DNA of 44,985 nt, from NCBI GenBank assembly GCA_945872305.1, contig CAMCAC010000004.1, forward strand, positions 1 through 44,985, given 5' to 3'. The translations under genes were made by a program, and so were the position numbers. Source of the stretch: Candidatus Kuenenia stuttgartensis. GTDB taxonomy: Bacteria > Planctomycetota > UBA11346. Shown piece by piece: positions 22,180 through 29,189 of the stretch. Position 1 is the stretch's first letter; every line of letters begins with the position of its first letter. Below the pieces are notes generated by a model that did no database searches, had not been told where the DNA came from, and saw nothing but the letters and a program-made list of their open reading frames with translations.

Positions 22180-24654
22180 ATGCCCGCCCTGCTGAACGCA
22201 GACTCTCCCCATGTGGCAGACGACCGCACCCTGGCGGATCTGCGCCCGGGCCAGGGCGGACGGGTGGCCGGGCTGGCAGGGCCCCTGGCGGTGCGTCGGC
22301 GATTGGCGGAGATGGGTCTGGTGCCCGGGGTGGACCTGGTGGTGGCGCGGGTGGCGCCCCTGGGGGATCCGATCGAGATCACCGTACGCGGCTACCGGCT
22401 GTCGCTGCGGGCTGATCAGGCCCGCTGCGTGGCCCTGGGGGCGCCGACGGCGTTGCCGGTGGCCGCGGACCCGGTGCGGGCGGGGGATCCGGTGGAGTTG
22501 GGTCAGGAACCGGTGATCGCGGTCGCCGGCAACCCCAACGCCGGCAAGACGACCCTGTTCAATGCCATCACCGGTCTTCGCCAGCATGTGGCCAACTACC
22601 CGGGGGTGACGGTGGAGCGCAAGGAAGGCCGCGCCCCCCTGCCCGGGGGCCGGCGGGCCTGTTTCATCGATCTGCCGGGCATCTACAGCCTGGTGCCGTC
22701 ATCGCCGGATGAGCGGGTCGCGGTCGAGGTCCTGGCCGGCCTGCGTGCCGACACGCCGCGCCCGGATGCGGTGCTCGCGGTGGTCGATGCCACCAACCTT
22801 GCCCGCAACCTGCTCCTGGTGACCCAACTCCTCGATACCGGCCTGCCGGTGGTGGTCGCCCTGACCATGGTGGACGAGGCCCGCCGGCTCGGACTGGGTG
22901 TGGATGCGCCGGCCCTGGAGCGGGCCCTCGGCGTGGCGGTGGTGCCGGTGGTGGCCGCCACCGGCGAAGGACTGCTGACCCTGGCCAAGGCCCTGACGGC
23001 GCCCCGATGTGCCATCTCGCACCCGTGGGCCGGACCAGCCCTGGCGGAGCACGACCGCCTCACCGACGCGGTGCTGGCCCAGGCCCAGGCCCAGGCCCAG
23101 GCCCAGGGGCGCTCCCTGGCCCGGCCCCAGGCCCATGCCATCGCCTGGGGCCTGCTCGGGGACGGGGATTTCACCGGGGTCCTGGGGCTCGGGGCGGTGG
23201 AGCCGCTGATCGTCGCCGTGGCCAGGGCCCGGGACGGCTGGCAGGGCGATCCGGTGACCGCGGACATCGCCCGCCGCTATGGGTGGATCGACGCCATCGC
23301 CGTCCGCCGGGAACGCTCCGCTGCCCGCACCCTGCGCGAGCGGATGGATGCGGTGCTGCTCCACCGGGTCGCCGGGCCGGTGGCGTTTGCCCTGGTGATG
23401 TGGGGCCTCTTCGTGGTCATCTTCACCCTCGCCGCGCCGCTCATGGACGCCGCCGAAGGGCTGGTGCTCGTTGCCGGCGGCTGGGTCGCCGGGCTGATGG
23501 CGCCCGGGCTGGTGCGCGATCTGTGGAGCGACGGGATCGTGAAGGGCGTGGGCGGGGTGGTGATCTTCGCGCCGCAGATCGCCTGTATGTTCATCCTCCT
23601 GGCGGTGCTCGACGCGAGCGGCTACCTGGCCCGGGGCGCGTTCATCCTCGACCGGCTGCTGCGCGGGGTCGGTTTGCACGGGCGAAGCTTTGTGCCGTTG
23701 CTGTCATCCCACGCCTGCGCCATCCCCGGCGTGATGGCGGCGCGCACCATCCCCGACGCCCGCGAGCGGTTGACCACCATGCTCGTGGCTCCGTTCATGG
23801 CCTGTTCGGCGCGACTGCCGGTGTACGCCCTGCTCATAGGCATGTTCTTCGGTCATCTCGCCGGCTGGCAGCAGGGCACGATCCTCGCTGGCCTGTTCCT
23901 GGGCGGGATCGTCGTCGCGGCCGGGGTGGCGTTCGTGCTCCGGCGCACGGTCCTGGCAGGGGCAGGGACCTCGTTCCTGATCGAACTGCCCCCCTACCGC
24001 TGGCCCGCCCTGGGCGAGGTCGCCCGGGTCACCGGCCGGGCGGTGAAGGCCTTCCTGGTCCGTGCCGGCACCCTCATCCTCGCGTTGAGCATCCTGCTCT
24101 GGGCGGCGATGACCTTCCCGCGACTGCCCGAGGACCGTCAGGCCACCATCGCCGCCGATCATGGCACCACGCTGGCGGCCATGGAGACGGCGCCCGATAG
24201 CAAGGCGACCACCGATGCCCAGGCGGCGATCCAGCAGGCGGCCCTGCGCAGCTCCCTGGCCGGCCGCCTCGGCAGCGCCATCGAGCCGGTGATCGCCCCC
24301 GCCGGCATGGACTGGCAGATCGGCGTCGGCCTGGTCGGCGCCTTTGCGGCGCGGGAGGTCTTCGTCTCGACCATGGGCATCGTCCACGGCGTCGGCACGG
24401 TCGAGGACGAGACGGCGCCATTGGAAGAACAGATGCGCGCCGCCACCCGCACCGACGGCACGCCCCTGTGGTCGCCCCTGCTCGCGGTGGCGGTGATGGC
24501 CTGGTTCGTCCTCGCCATGCAGTGCCTGAGCACCGTCGGCGTGATGGTCCGGGAGACCGGCGGCTGGCGCTGGCCGCTAGCCCAGCTCGTCGGGATGAAC
24601 GCCCTCGCCTGGCTCACCGCGGTCGCCATCTGGCAGATCGGGAGCCGGCTGTGA
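22180..24654 (+). CDS. feoB: fused FeoA-FeoB ferrous iron transporter
   Basis: 824 residues. Residues about 10-90 are a FeoA-like SH3 domain (RTLADLRPGQGGRVAGLAG, RRRLAEMGLVPGVDLVV). Residues about 105-270 are the GTPase domain: G1 GNPNAGKTT, G2-region NYPGVTVERKEG, G3 DLPGIYSL, G4 TMVD. From about 395 there are the membrane domains with gate repeats: GRSFVPLLSSHACAIPGVM and MACSARLPVYALLIG in the first, RAGTLILALSILLW and AAREVFVSTMGIVHG in the second. It imports Fe(II) across the inner membrane. Oddities: the G4 Asn of FeoB (NMxD) is Thr, and an (AQ)5 stretch sits in the linker after the G domain. The ATG at 22180 is preceded by GGAG. It overlaps the Cys-rich accessory gene by four bases. 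Confidence 0.96.
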   Translation: MPALLNADSPHVADDRTLADLRPGQGGRVAGLAGPLAVRRRLAEMGLVPGVDLVVARVAPLGDPIEITVRGYRLSLRADQARCVALGAPTALPVAADPVRAGDPVELGQEPVIAVAGNPNAGKTTLFNAITGLRQHVANYPGVTVERKEGRAPLPGGRRACFIDLPGIYSLVPSSPDERVAVEVLAGLRADTPRPDAVLAVVDATNLARNLLLVTQLLDTGLPVVVALTMVDEARRLGLGVDAPALERALGVAVVPVVAATGEGLLTLAKALTAPRCAISHPWAGPALAEHDRLTDAVLAQAQAQAQAQGRSLARPQAHAIAWGLLGDGDFTGVLGLGAVEPLIVAVARARDGWQGDPVTADIARRYGWIDAIAVRRERSAARTLRERMDAVLLHRVAGPVAFALVMWGLFVVIFTLAAPLMDAAEGLVLVAGGWVAGLMAPGLVRDLWSDGIVKGVGGVVIFAPQIACMFILLAVLDASGYLARGAFILDRLLRGVGLHGRSFVPLLSSHACAIPGVMAARTIPDARERLTTMLVAPFMACSARLPVYALLIGMFFGHLAGWQQGTILAGLFLGGIVVAAGVAFVLRRTVLAGAGTSFLIELPPYRWPALGEVARVTGRAVKAFLVRAGTLILALSILLWAAMTFPRLPEDRQATIAADHGTTLAAMETAPDSKATTDAQAAIQQAALRSSLAGRLGSAIEPVIAPAGMDWQIGVGLVGAFAAREVFVSTMGIVHGVGTVEDETAPLEEQMRAATRTDGTPLWSPLLAVAVMAWFVLAMQCLSTVGVMVRETGGWRWPLAQLVGMNALAWLTAVAIWQIGSRL
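23077..23106 (+). repeat. hexanucleotide microsatellite GCCCAG x5 in feoB
   Basis: Five uninterrupted GCCCAG units encode (Ala-Gln)5 between the GTPase domain and the first membrane helix. Because the unit is six bases, copy-number change keeps the frame and would only alter linker length. Confidence 0.85.
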
Positions 24655-24803
24655 CCGCCGACGGCATCGCGGTCGGCGCGGCCATCACCGCCGCCGCCCT
24701 GTTCCTGGTCTGGCGCTGGCTCCGCGCCCGGCGGAATCGCGGGGGCTGTGACCGGGGCTGCGGTTGCGGGGAGCAAGGACCACGGGGTGGCCAGCGGCCA
24801 TAG
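24651..24803 (+). CDS. small Cys-rich membrane protein associated with FeoB
   Basis: 50-residue protein beginning with GTG at 24651, which overlaps the feoB stop (GTGA). One hydrophobic helix, GIAVGAAITAAALFLVWRWL, is followed by a basic stretch and a cysteine cluster, GGCDRGCGCGEQ. This matches the short FeoB-associated Cys-rich membrane proteins found downstream of many feoB genes; they are thought to assist ferrous iron transport, but the mechanism is not established. The stop TAG (24801-24803) lies inside the OxyR-like operator of ahpC. Confidence 0.75.
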   Translation: MTADGIAVGAAITAAALFLVWRWLRARRNRGGCDRGCGCGEQGPRGGQRP

Positions 24804-24836
24804 GTCGCACCTATCGCAGCGATAGGAAGGGGCCCG
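24800..24836 (+). promoter_or_regulatory. OxyR-type operator upstream of ahpC
   Basis: ATAG (24800-24803), seven bases, CTAT (24811-24814), seven bases, ATAG (24822-24825), seven bases, then CCCG where CTAT would be expected. Three of the four OxyR tetranucleotides are exact and all spacings are the canonical seven. A -10-like TAGGAT sits at 24858-24863, which places the box just upstream of and touching the -35 position, as in OxyR-activated promoters. The central part is also a perfect inverted repeat CCTATCG-CAG-CGATAGG. No oxyR gene lies in the window. Confidence 0.65.
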
Positions 24837-24908
24837 ATCGACGGATCGCGGCGGTGCTAGGATGGGGCCATCACCGGCGGACATCCGCCCCCTCCCAGGA
24901 GACCGGCC

Positions 24909-25472
24909 ATGCCGATCATCAACAGCACCCTCCCCGCCTTCAAGACCACCATGTTCCACCAGGGCGCCTTCAAGCCCGTCAGCGACGCCGATGTGCGTGG
25001 GAAGTGGGCGGTGTTCTTCTTCTACCCGGCGGACTTCACCTTCGTCTGCCCCACCGAGCTGGGCGACCTGCAGGAGCAGTACGCCGAGCTGCAGAAGATG
25101 GGCGTCGAGGTGTACGGCGTCTCGACCGACACCCACTTCACCCACAAGGCGTGGCACGACACCAGCGAGACGATCAAGAAGGTCCAGTACCCCCTGGTCG
25201 GCGATCCCACCGGCACCCTCACCCGGGGCTTCGGCGTCCACATTGAAGAAGAGGGCCTGGCCTACCGCGGCACCTTCGTGATCGCCCCGGACGGCAAGAT
25301 CAAGATCGCCGAGATCCACGACAACGGCATCGGCCGCAACGCGGTGGAACTGGTCCGCAAGATCCAGGCCGCCCAGTTCGTCGCCCGCCACCCGGGCGAG
25401 GTCTGCCCCGCCAAGTGGAAGCCGGGCTCCAGCACCCTGAAGCCGGGTCTCGACCTGGTCGGCAAGATCTGA
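24909..25472 (+). CDS. ahpC: alkyl hydroperoxide reductase subunit C (2-Cys peroxiredoxin)
   Basis: 187-residue typical 2-Cys peroxiredoxin that reduces H2O2 and organic hydroperoxides, in the cytoplasm, recharged by AhpF. The peroxidatic cysteine is in FFYPADFTFVCPTELGDLQE, the resolving cysteine in HPGEVCPAKWKPGS, and the AhpC-specific segments YGVSTDTHFTHKAWHDTSE and GRNAVELVRKIQAAQ are present. Length equals the enteric AhpC length. The ATG at 24909 is preceded by AGGAG at good spacing. The OxyR-like operator lies about 73-109 bases upstream. It is followed by ahpF after an 80-base gap with a strong hairpin. Confidence 0.98.
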   Translation: MPIINSTLPAFKTTMFHQGAFKPVSDADVRGKWAVFFFYPADFTFVCPTELGDLQEQYAELQKMGVEVYGVSTDTHFTHKAWHDTSETIKKVQYPLVGDPTGTLTRGFGVHIEEEGLAYRGTFVIAPDGKIKIAEIHDNGIGRNAVELVRKIQAAQFVARHPGEVCPAKWKPGSSTLKPGLDLVGKI

Positions 25473-25480
25473 CCGCCGTC

Positions 25481-25512
25481 CCGGGGAGCCGCCGCAATCG
25501 GCGGCTCCCCGG
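25481..25512 (+). terminator. 14-bp GC hairpin between ahpC and ahpF
   Basis: CCGGGGAGCCGCCG (25481-25494) and CGGCGGCTCCCCGG (25499-25512) form a perfect stem with a CAAT loop, starting nine bases after the ahpC stop. No U-run follows. Such intercistronic hairpins often partially terminate transcription or protect the upstream mRNA, giving more AhpC than AhpF. Confidence 0.7.
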
Positions 25513-25552
25513 CGACCGGTCCACCACCGACGACACCCCCAGCCTCGGAACC

Positions 25553-27109
25553 ATGACCATGCTCGACGCCGACCTCCACGCCCAGCTCACCTCCGTTTTT
25601 TCCACCCTCGCCGGCGACCTCGTCCTGGTCATGGCTCCAAGCGGCCATGGGGACCAGGAGGCTCTGCACGACCTGCTGGCCGGGGTCGCCGCCACCTCGT
25701 CGCGAATCACGGTGGTCGAGGCGGGCCAGCCGTCGCCGGTGCCCCGCTTCACCCTGGTCCGGGCCGGCGCGCCCACCGGCGTGTCGTTCCGTGGCGTGCC
25801 GAACGGCCATGAATTCACCTCGCTGGTGCTCGCCATCCTCAACGCCGACGGCAAGGGCCGCCTGCCCGATGAGGGGATCCGCGCCCGCGTCCGCGCCCTG
25901 CGCGGGCCGGTGCGCCTGCGCACCTTCGTCTCCCTGGAATGCACCAACTGCCCGGATGTGGTCCAGGCCCTCAACCTGATGGCGCTCCTGCATGACGACT
26001 TCCACCACGAGATGTGGGACGGCGCCTTGGCCCAGGACGAGGTGGGCCGCCTCGGCATCCAGGGCGTTCCGGCGGTGTTCGCCGGCGACCAGTTGCTGCA
26101 CGTGGGGAAGGCGGACCTCGCGGGACTGCTCGATCTGCTGGAGGAACGGCTGGGCCGGGTGGCGGGCAGCGAGCCCACCACCGCCACGGTCCATGAGGTC
26201 GATGTGGCGGTCGTCGGCGGCGGACCCGCCGGCGCCGCCGCGGCGATCTACTCCGCCCGCAAGGGCCTGAAGGTCGCCCTGGTCGCCGGCCGCATCGGCG
26301 GCCAGGTCCAGGACACGATGGGCATCGAGAACCTCATCTCGGTTCCGTACACCGAAGGGCCGAAATTGGCTGCGGACATGCGTCAGCATCTGGTCGCCGC
26401 CGGGGTCCAGGTGCTCGACAACCGCTTGGTCGAACGGGTCGACAACGGCGAGCGCACGGTCCTCCATCTCAAGGGTGGCGAGACCGTGGTCGCGCCCCAG
26501 GTCATCGTCGCCACCGGCGCCAAGTGGCGGGAACTCGGCGTGCCCGGGGAGAAGGAACACATCGGCCGCGGGGTCGCCTTCTGCCCGCACTGTGACGGCC
26601 CGTTCTACAAGGGTCGCCGGGTGGCGGTGGTCGGCGGTGGCAACTCCGGCGTCGAGGCGGCCATCGATCTCGCCGGCATCTGCAGCCAGGTGACCCTGTT
26701 TGAATTCGGTGACCAGCTCAAGGCCGATGCGGTCCTCCAGCGCAAGCTGCGCTCCCTCGCCAACGTCACGGTCATCACCAACGCGCGCACCACCGAGGTG
26801 GTCGGTGACGGGGCCAAGGTCACCACCCTGCGTTACGAGGACCGCCCGACGAAGACGATCCACGGCATCCCCCTCGACGGGGTCTTCGTGCAGATCGGCC
26901 TCGCCCCCAACAGCGGCTTCGTCCGCGATCTGGTCGAGGTGACCAAGTCCGGGGAGATCGTGGTGGATGGCCGCGGCCGGACCTCGCGCCCGGGCATCTA
27001 CGCCGCCGGGGATGTGACCACGATCCCGTTCAAGCAGATCATCATCAGCATGGGCGACGGTGCCAAGGTCGCCCTGGCGGCCTTCGAGGACCGCATTCGC
27101 GCGGCGTGA
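25553..27109 (+). CDS. ahpF: alkyl hydroperoxide reductase subunit F
   Basis: 518-residue flavoprotein disulfide reductase that passes electrons from NADH to AhpC. N-terminal tandem thioredoxin-fold domain (about 1-200) with the CTNC redox pair in FVSLECTNCPDVVQ; then the thioredoxin-reductase-like part with FAD motif VVGGGPAGAAAAIYSARKG, the CPHC pair in VAFCPHCDGPFYKG, NAD(P) motif VAVVGGGNSGVEAAIDLAG and the C-terminal FAD segment GRGRTSRPGIYAAGDVTT. Both CxxC centres are intact. The ATG at 25553 (MTMLDAD) is chosen; upstream frame extension is intergenic hairpin sequence. It forms the ahpCF operon. Convergent with the flotillin gene across a hairpin. Confidence 0.97.
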   Translation: MTMLDADLHAQLTSVFSTLAGDLVLVMAPSGHGDQEALHDLLAGVAATSSRITVVEAGQPSPVPRFTLVRAGAPTGVSFRGVPNGHEFTSLVLAILNADGKGRLPDEGIRARVRALRGPVRLRTFVSLECTNCPDVVQALNLMALLHDDFHHEMWDGALAQDEVGRLGIQGVPAVFAGDQLLHVGKADLAGLLDLLEERLGRVAGSEPTTATVHEVDVAVVGGGPAGAAAAIYSARKGLKVALVAGRIGGQVQDTMGIENLISVPYTEGPKLAADMRQHLVAAGVQVLDNRLVERVDNGERTVLHLKGGETVVAPQVIVATGAKWRELGVPGEKEHIGRGVAFCPHCDGPFYKGRRVAVVGGGNSGVEAAIDLAGICSQVTLFEFGDQLKADAVLQRKLRSLANVTVITNARTTEVVGDGAKVTTLRYEDRPTKTIHGIPLDGVFVQIGLAPNSGFVRDLVEVTKSGEIVVDGRGRTSRPGIYAAGDVTTIPFKQIIISMGDGAKVALAAFEDRIRAA

Positions 27110-27113
27110 AACG

Positions 27114-27147
27114 GCCGCGGCCCATCCGGGTCGGGATGGGCCGCGGC
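27114..27147. terminator. 14-bp hairpin between convergent ahpF and flotillin genes
   Basis: GCCGCGGCCCATCC (27114-27127) pairs perfectly with GGATGGGCCGCGGC (27134-27147) around GGGTCG. It begins five bases after the ahpF stop and lies 20 bases before the flotillin stop read from the other side. There is no U-run on either strand. Probably a bidirectional 3'-end hairpin. Confidence 0.7.
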
Positions 27148-27167
27148 GGCGACGGACCTGATCCGGA

Positions 27168-28547
27168 TCAGCCCGCGGGCGGCGGGGTCGGCGGAGTGAT
27201 CTTGCCCAGGTAGCTGGGCAGTTCGATCCCGGCGTTGCGGGTGATCTCGTGCAGGGGCGGCAGGCTGCCGGCCAGGCCGCTCAGGAAGTCGGCGGTGCGG
27301 GTCTTGCCGTCGGGGCCGGTGGAGCCGTTGTCCCACACGGTGATCTTGTCGATCTTCACGCCGCTGATCGCCTTGACCTGCTCGGCGACCAGGAGCGGAA
27401 GCTGCTCGGTGACCATGAGCTGGGCCGCGGCCTTGGGGTCGCCGCCGGCGCTCATCACCAGGGCCTGGAGACCTTCGGCCTTCTTGACCAGGATGGCCTT
27501 CTGGCCTTCGGCCTGGGCTTCGAGGACGAGGCGGATGCCGTCCGCCTCGCCGCGCTTGAGCCGGCGGACCTTCTCGGCCTCGGCCTCGGCGAGGATCTCG
27601 ACCTTGCGCTTCTCGATCTCGGCGGCGACGACGATGGTGGCTACCTGTTCGGCCTCTTCGCGCTTGGCGCGCTGGCGCTCCGCCTGCTCCTCGGCGGCGT
27701 AGGCTTCGCGCAGGGCGTCGGCAGACTTCACCTTCTCGGCGGCGGTGCCCAGGCGGGTGGCCTCGGCCTCGCGCTCCTTGCGGCTCGCGTTCGAGTTGGC
27801 CATCTGCACCGCGGCCTCGTTCTCGCCCTGGACGGCGTTGGCGTGGGCGGCGGCGACCCGGATGCGCTTCTCGCGGTCGGCTTCGGCCTTGCCGATCTCG
27901 CCGTCGCGCTCTTTTTCCGCGACCTTGATCTTGGCGTCGTTGATGGCGCGGGCGGCGGCATCCTTGCCCAGGGCCTCGATGTAGCCGGACTCGTCGGTGA
28001 TGTCCTGGATGTTGACGTTGATCAGGCGCAGGCCGACCTTCTTCAGCTCGACCTCGACCCCCGACGAGATGTTGGCGACCAGCTTGTCGCGGTCGGCATT
28101 GATCTCTTCGATGGGCATGGTGGCGATGACCACGCGCATCTGGCCGAAGATGATGTCCTTGGCCAGTTCGGTGACCGACCGCTGGTCCATGGCGAGGAGG
28201 CGCTCGGCGGCGTTTTCCATGACCCCGGGATCGGTCGAGATGCCGACCGTGAAGGCGGACGGCACGTTGACCCGGATGTTCTGCTGCGACAGGGCGCCTT
28301 GCAGGTTGATCTCGATCGACATCGGTGCCAGGTCGAGGTAGGCGTAGTCCTGGAAGACCGGCAGCACGAAGGCGAGGCCGCCGTGGATGCAGCGGGCCGC
28401 CTTGCCCGTGGAGCCGAACTGCTTGCCGTAGACCACCAGGATCTTGTCCGACGGGCAGCGGCGGAAGCGCGATGCGATCCAGAAGAGGAAGGAGAGGATG
28501 ATCGCGATGCCGACAAGGATCGCGATCACCAGGGAGGAATCGAACAT
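27168..28547 (-). CDS. flotillin-family (SPFH/band 7) membrane scaffold protein
   Basis: 459 residues. N-terminal hydrophobic anchor LVIAILVGIAIILSFLFWIA (about residues 5-25), SPFH domain (about 30-190; CIHGGLAFVLPVFQDYAYLD, SAFTVGISTDPGVMENAAE, GLRLINVNIQDITDESGY), then a long charged coiled coil rich in Glu/Ala/Lys (about 195-360; EAEATRLGTAAEKVKSADAL, AEAEAEKVRRLKRGEADG). The Pro-rich tail ends with PPTPPPAG. Flotillins (FloT/YuaG) organise membrane microdomains with the NfeD-type partner encoded just upstream, 11 bases away. ATG 28547 is the first Met of the anchor. Identification at family level is firm. Confidence 0.95.
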   Translation of the reverse strand: MFDSSLVIAILVGIAIILSFLFWIASRFRRCPSDKILVVYGKQFGSTGKAARCIHGGLAFVLPVFQDYAYLDLAPMSIEINLQGALSQQNIRVNVPSAFTVGISTDPGVMENAAERLLAMDQRSVTELAKDIIFGQMRVVIATMPIEEINADRDKLVANISSGVEVELKKVGLRLINVNIQDITDESGYIEALGKDAAARAINDAKIKVAEKERDGEIGKAEADREKRIRVAAAHANAVQGENEAAVQMANSNASRKEREAEATRLGTAAEKVKSADALREAYAAEEQAERQRAKREEAEQVATIVVAAEIEKRKVEILAEAEAEKVRRLKRGEADGIRLVLEAQAEGQKAILVKKAEGLQALVMSAGGDPKAAAQLMVTEQLPLLVAEQVKAISGVKIDKITVWDNGSTGPDGKTRTADFLSGLAGSLPPLHEITRNAGIELPSYLGKITPPTPPPAG

Positions 28548-28558
28548 GGGGGGAGGTC

Positions 28559-29134
28559 TCAGGTCAGGGGTTCGACAAGGAGGATGGAGCGCTCGACCTG
28601 GCCGGCGACCCGGATCGGGAGCCCGGGAGCGAGCGGGGTGGTCGACCGGGTGAGGGCCTGGACGGTGCACAGGCGGCCCTGCACCTGGACCTCGACCTGG
28701 CCCATGCCGGTCTGGTTGGCAGGGATCGTCACGTAGACGGTGCCCACCACCCCGACCGCGTTGGCGTAGTCCAGGTTGCCGTTGGAATCCAGGCGCATCA
28801 TCGCCCGCATCATCCACACCAGGATGGCCATCAGGCCGATGCCCACCGCCAGGGCGATGGTGATGGCCAGCCAGAGCGGTGCCCCGTTGCTCAGGGCCGC
28901 GTAGCCGCTCCAGCCGAAGCCCGCCGCGAAGGCGGTCAGGGTGCGCACACTCAGATAGCCCATGCCGGAGGCATGGTCCCCGGCGAGGCCGCTGCCCAGG
29001 TCGCCGAGATGCATGTCCGCCCCGGCGAAGCCGATGAGCTGGAGCACCATCTGGGCGGCGACCACCATCGTCCCGATGATCGCGATGAGGAGGAAGACCT
29101 GGCGGGCCAGGTCGAGGGAGGTCCACCATTCCAT
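28559..29134 (-). CDS. NfeD-like membrane protein, flotillin partner
   Basis: 191 residues: transmembrane spans around residues 10-35 (ARQVFLLIAIIGTMVVAAQM), 55-75 and 85-110 (LWLAITIALAVGIGLMAIL), followed by a beta-rich C-terminal domain with VGTVYVTIPANQTGMGQVEV and PLAPGLPIRVAGQ, the NfeD OB-fold pattern (G...G.V...v...G.v.v). YuaF/NfeD1b proteins pair with flotillin in many bacteria, and the flotillin gene follows 11 bases later. The ATG at 29134 gives MEWWTSLDLARQ. It lies 55 bases after the Ser/Thr kinase stop on the same strand, so all could be one transcript. Confidence 0.85.
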   Translation of the reverse strand: MEWWTSLDLARQVFLLIAIIGTMVVAAQMVLQLIGFAGADMHLGDLGSGLAGDHASGMGYLSVRTLTAFAAGFGWSGYAALSNGAPLWLAITIALAVGIGLMAILVWMMRAMMRLDSNGNLDYANAVGVVGTVYVTIPANQTGMGQVEVQVQGRLCTVQALTRSTTPLAPGLPIRVAGQVERSILLVEPLT

Positions 29135-29189
29135 GGTGAGGGACCCTAGGCGGGGGGCCGACCCACGCAACGGCGCCGGGGGCCGTCGC

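Noticed and set aside
25262-26863. Minus-strand open frame opposite ahpF.
   Set aside because: AhpF is complete and certain on the plus strand; the opposite frame is only a GC-bias shadow.
27249-28736. Plus-strand open frame opposite flotillin, about 495 codons, Leu/Gly-rich.
   Set aside because: The flotillin coiled coil produces a long Leu/Gly-rich shadow; there is no domain and no sensible start.
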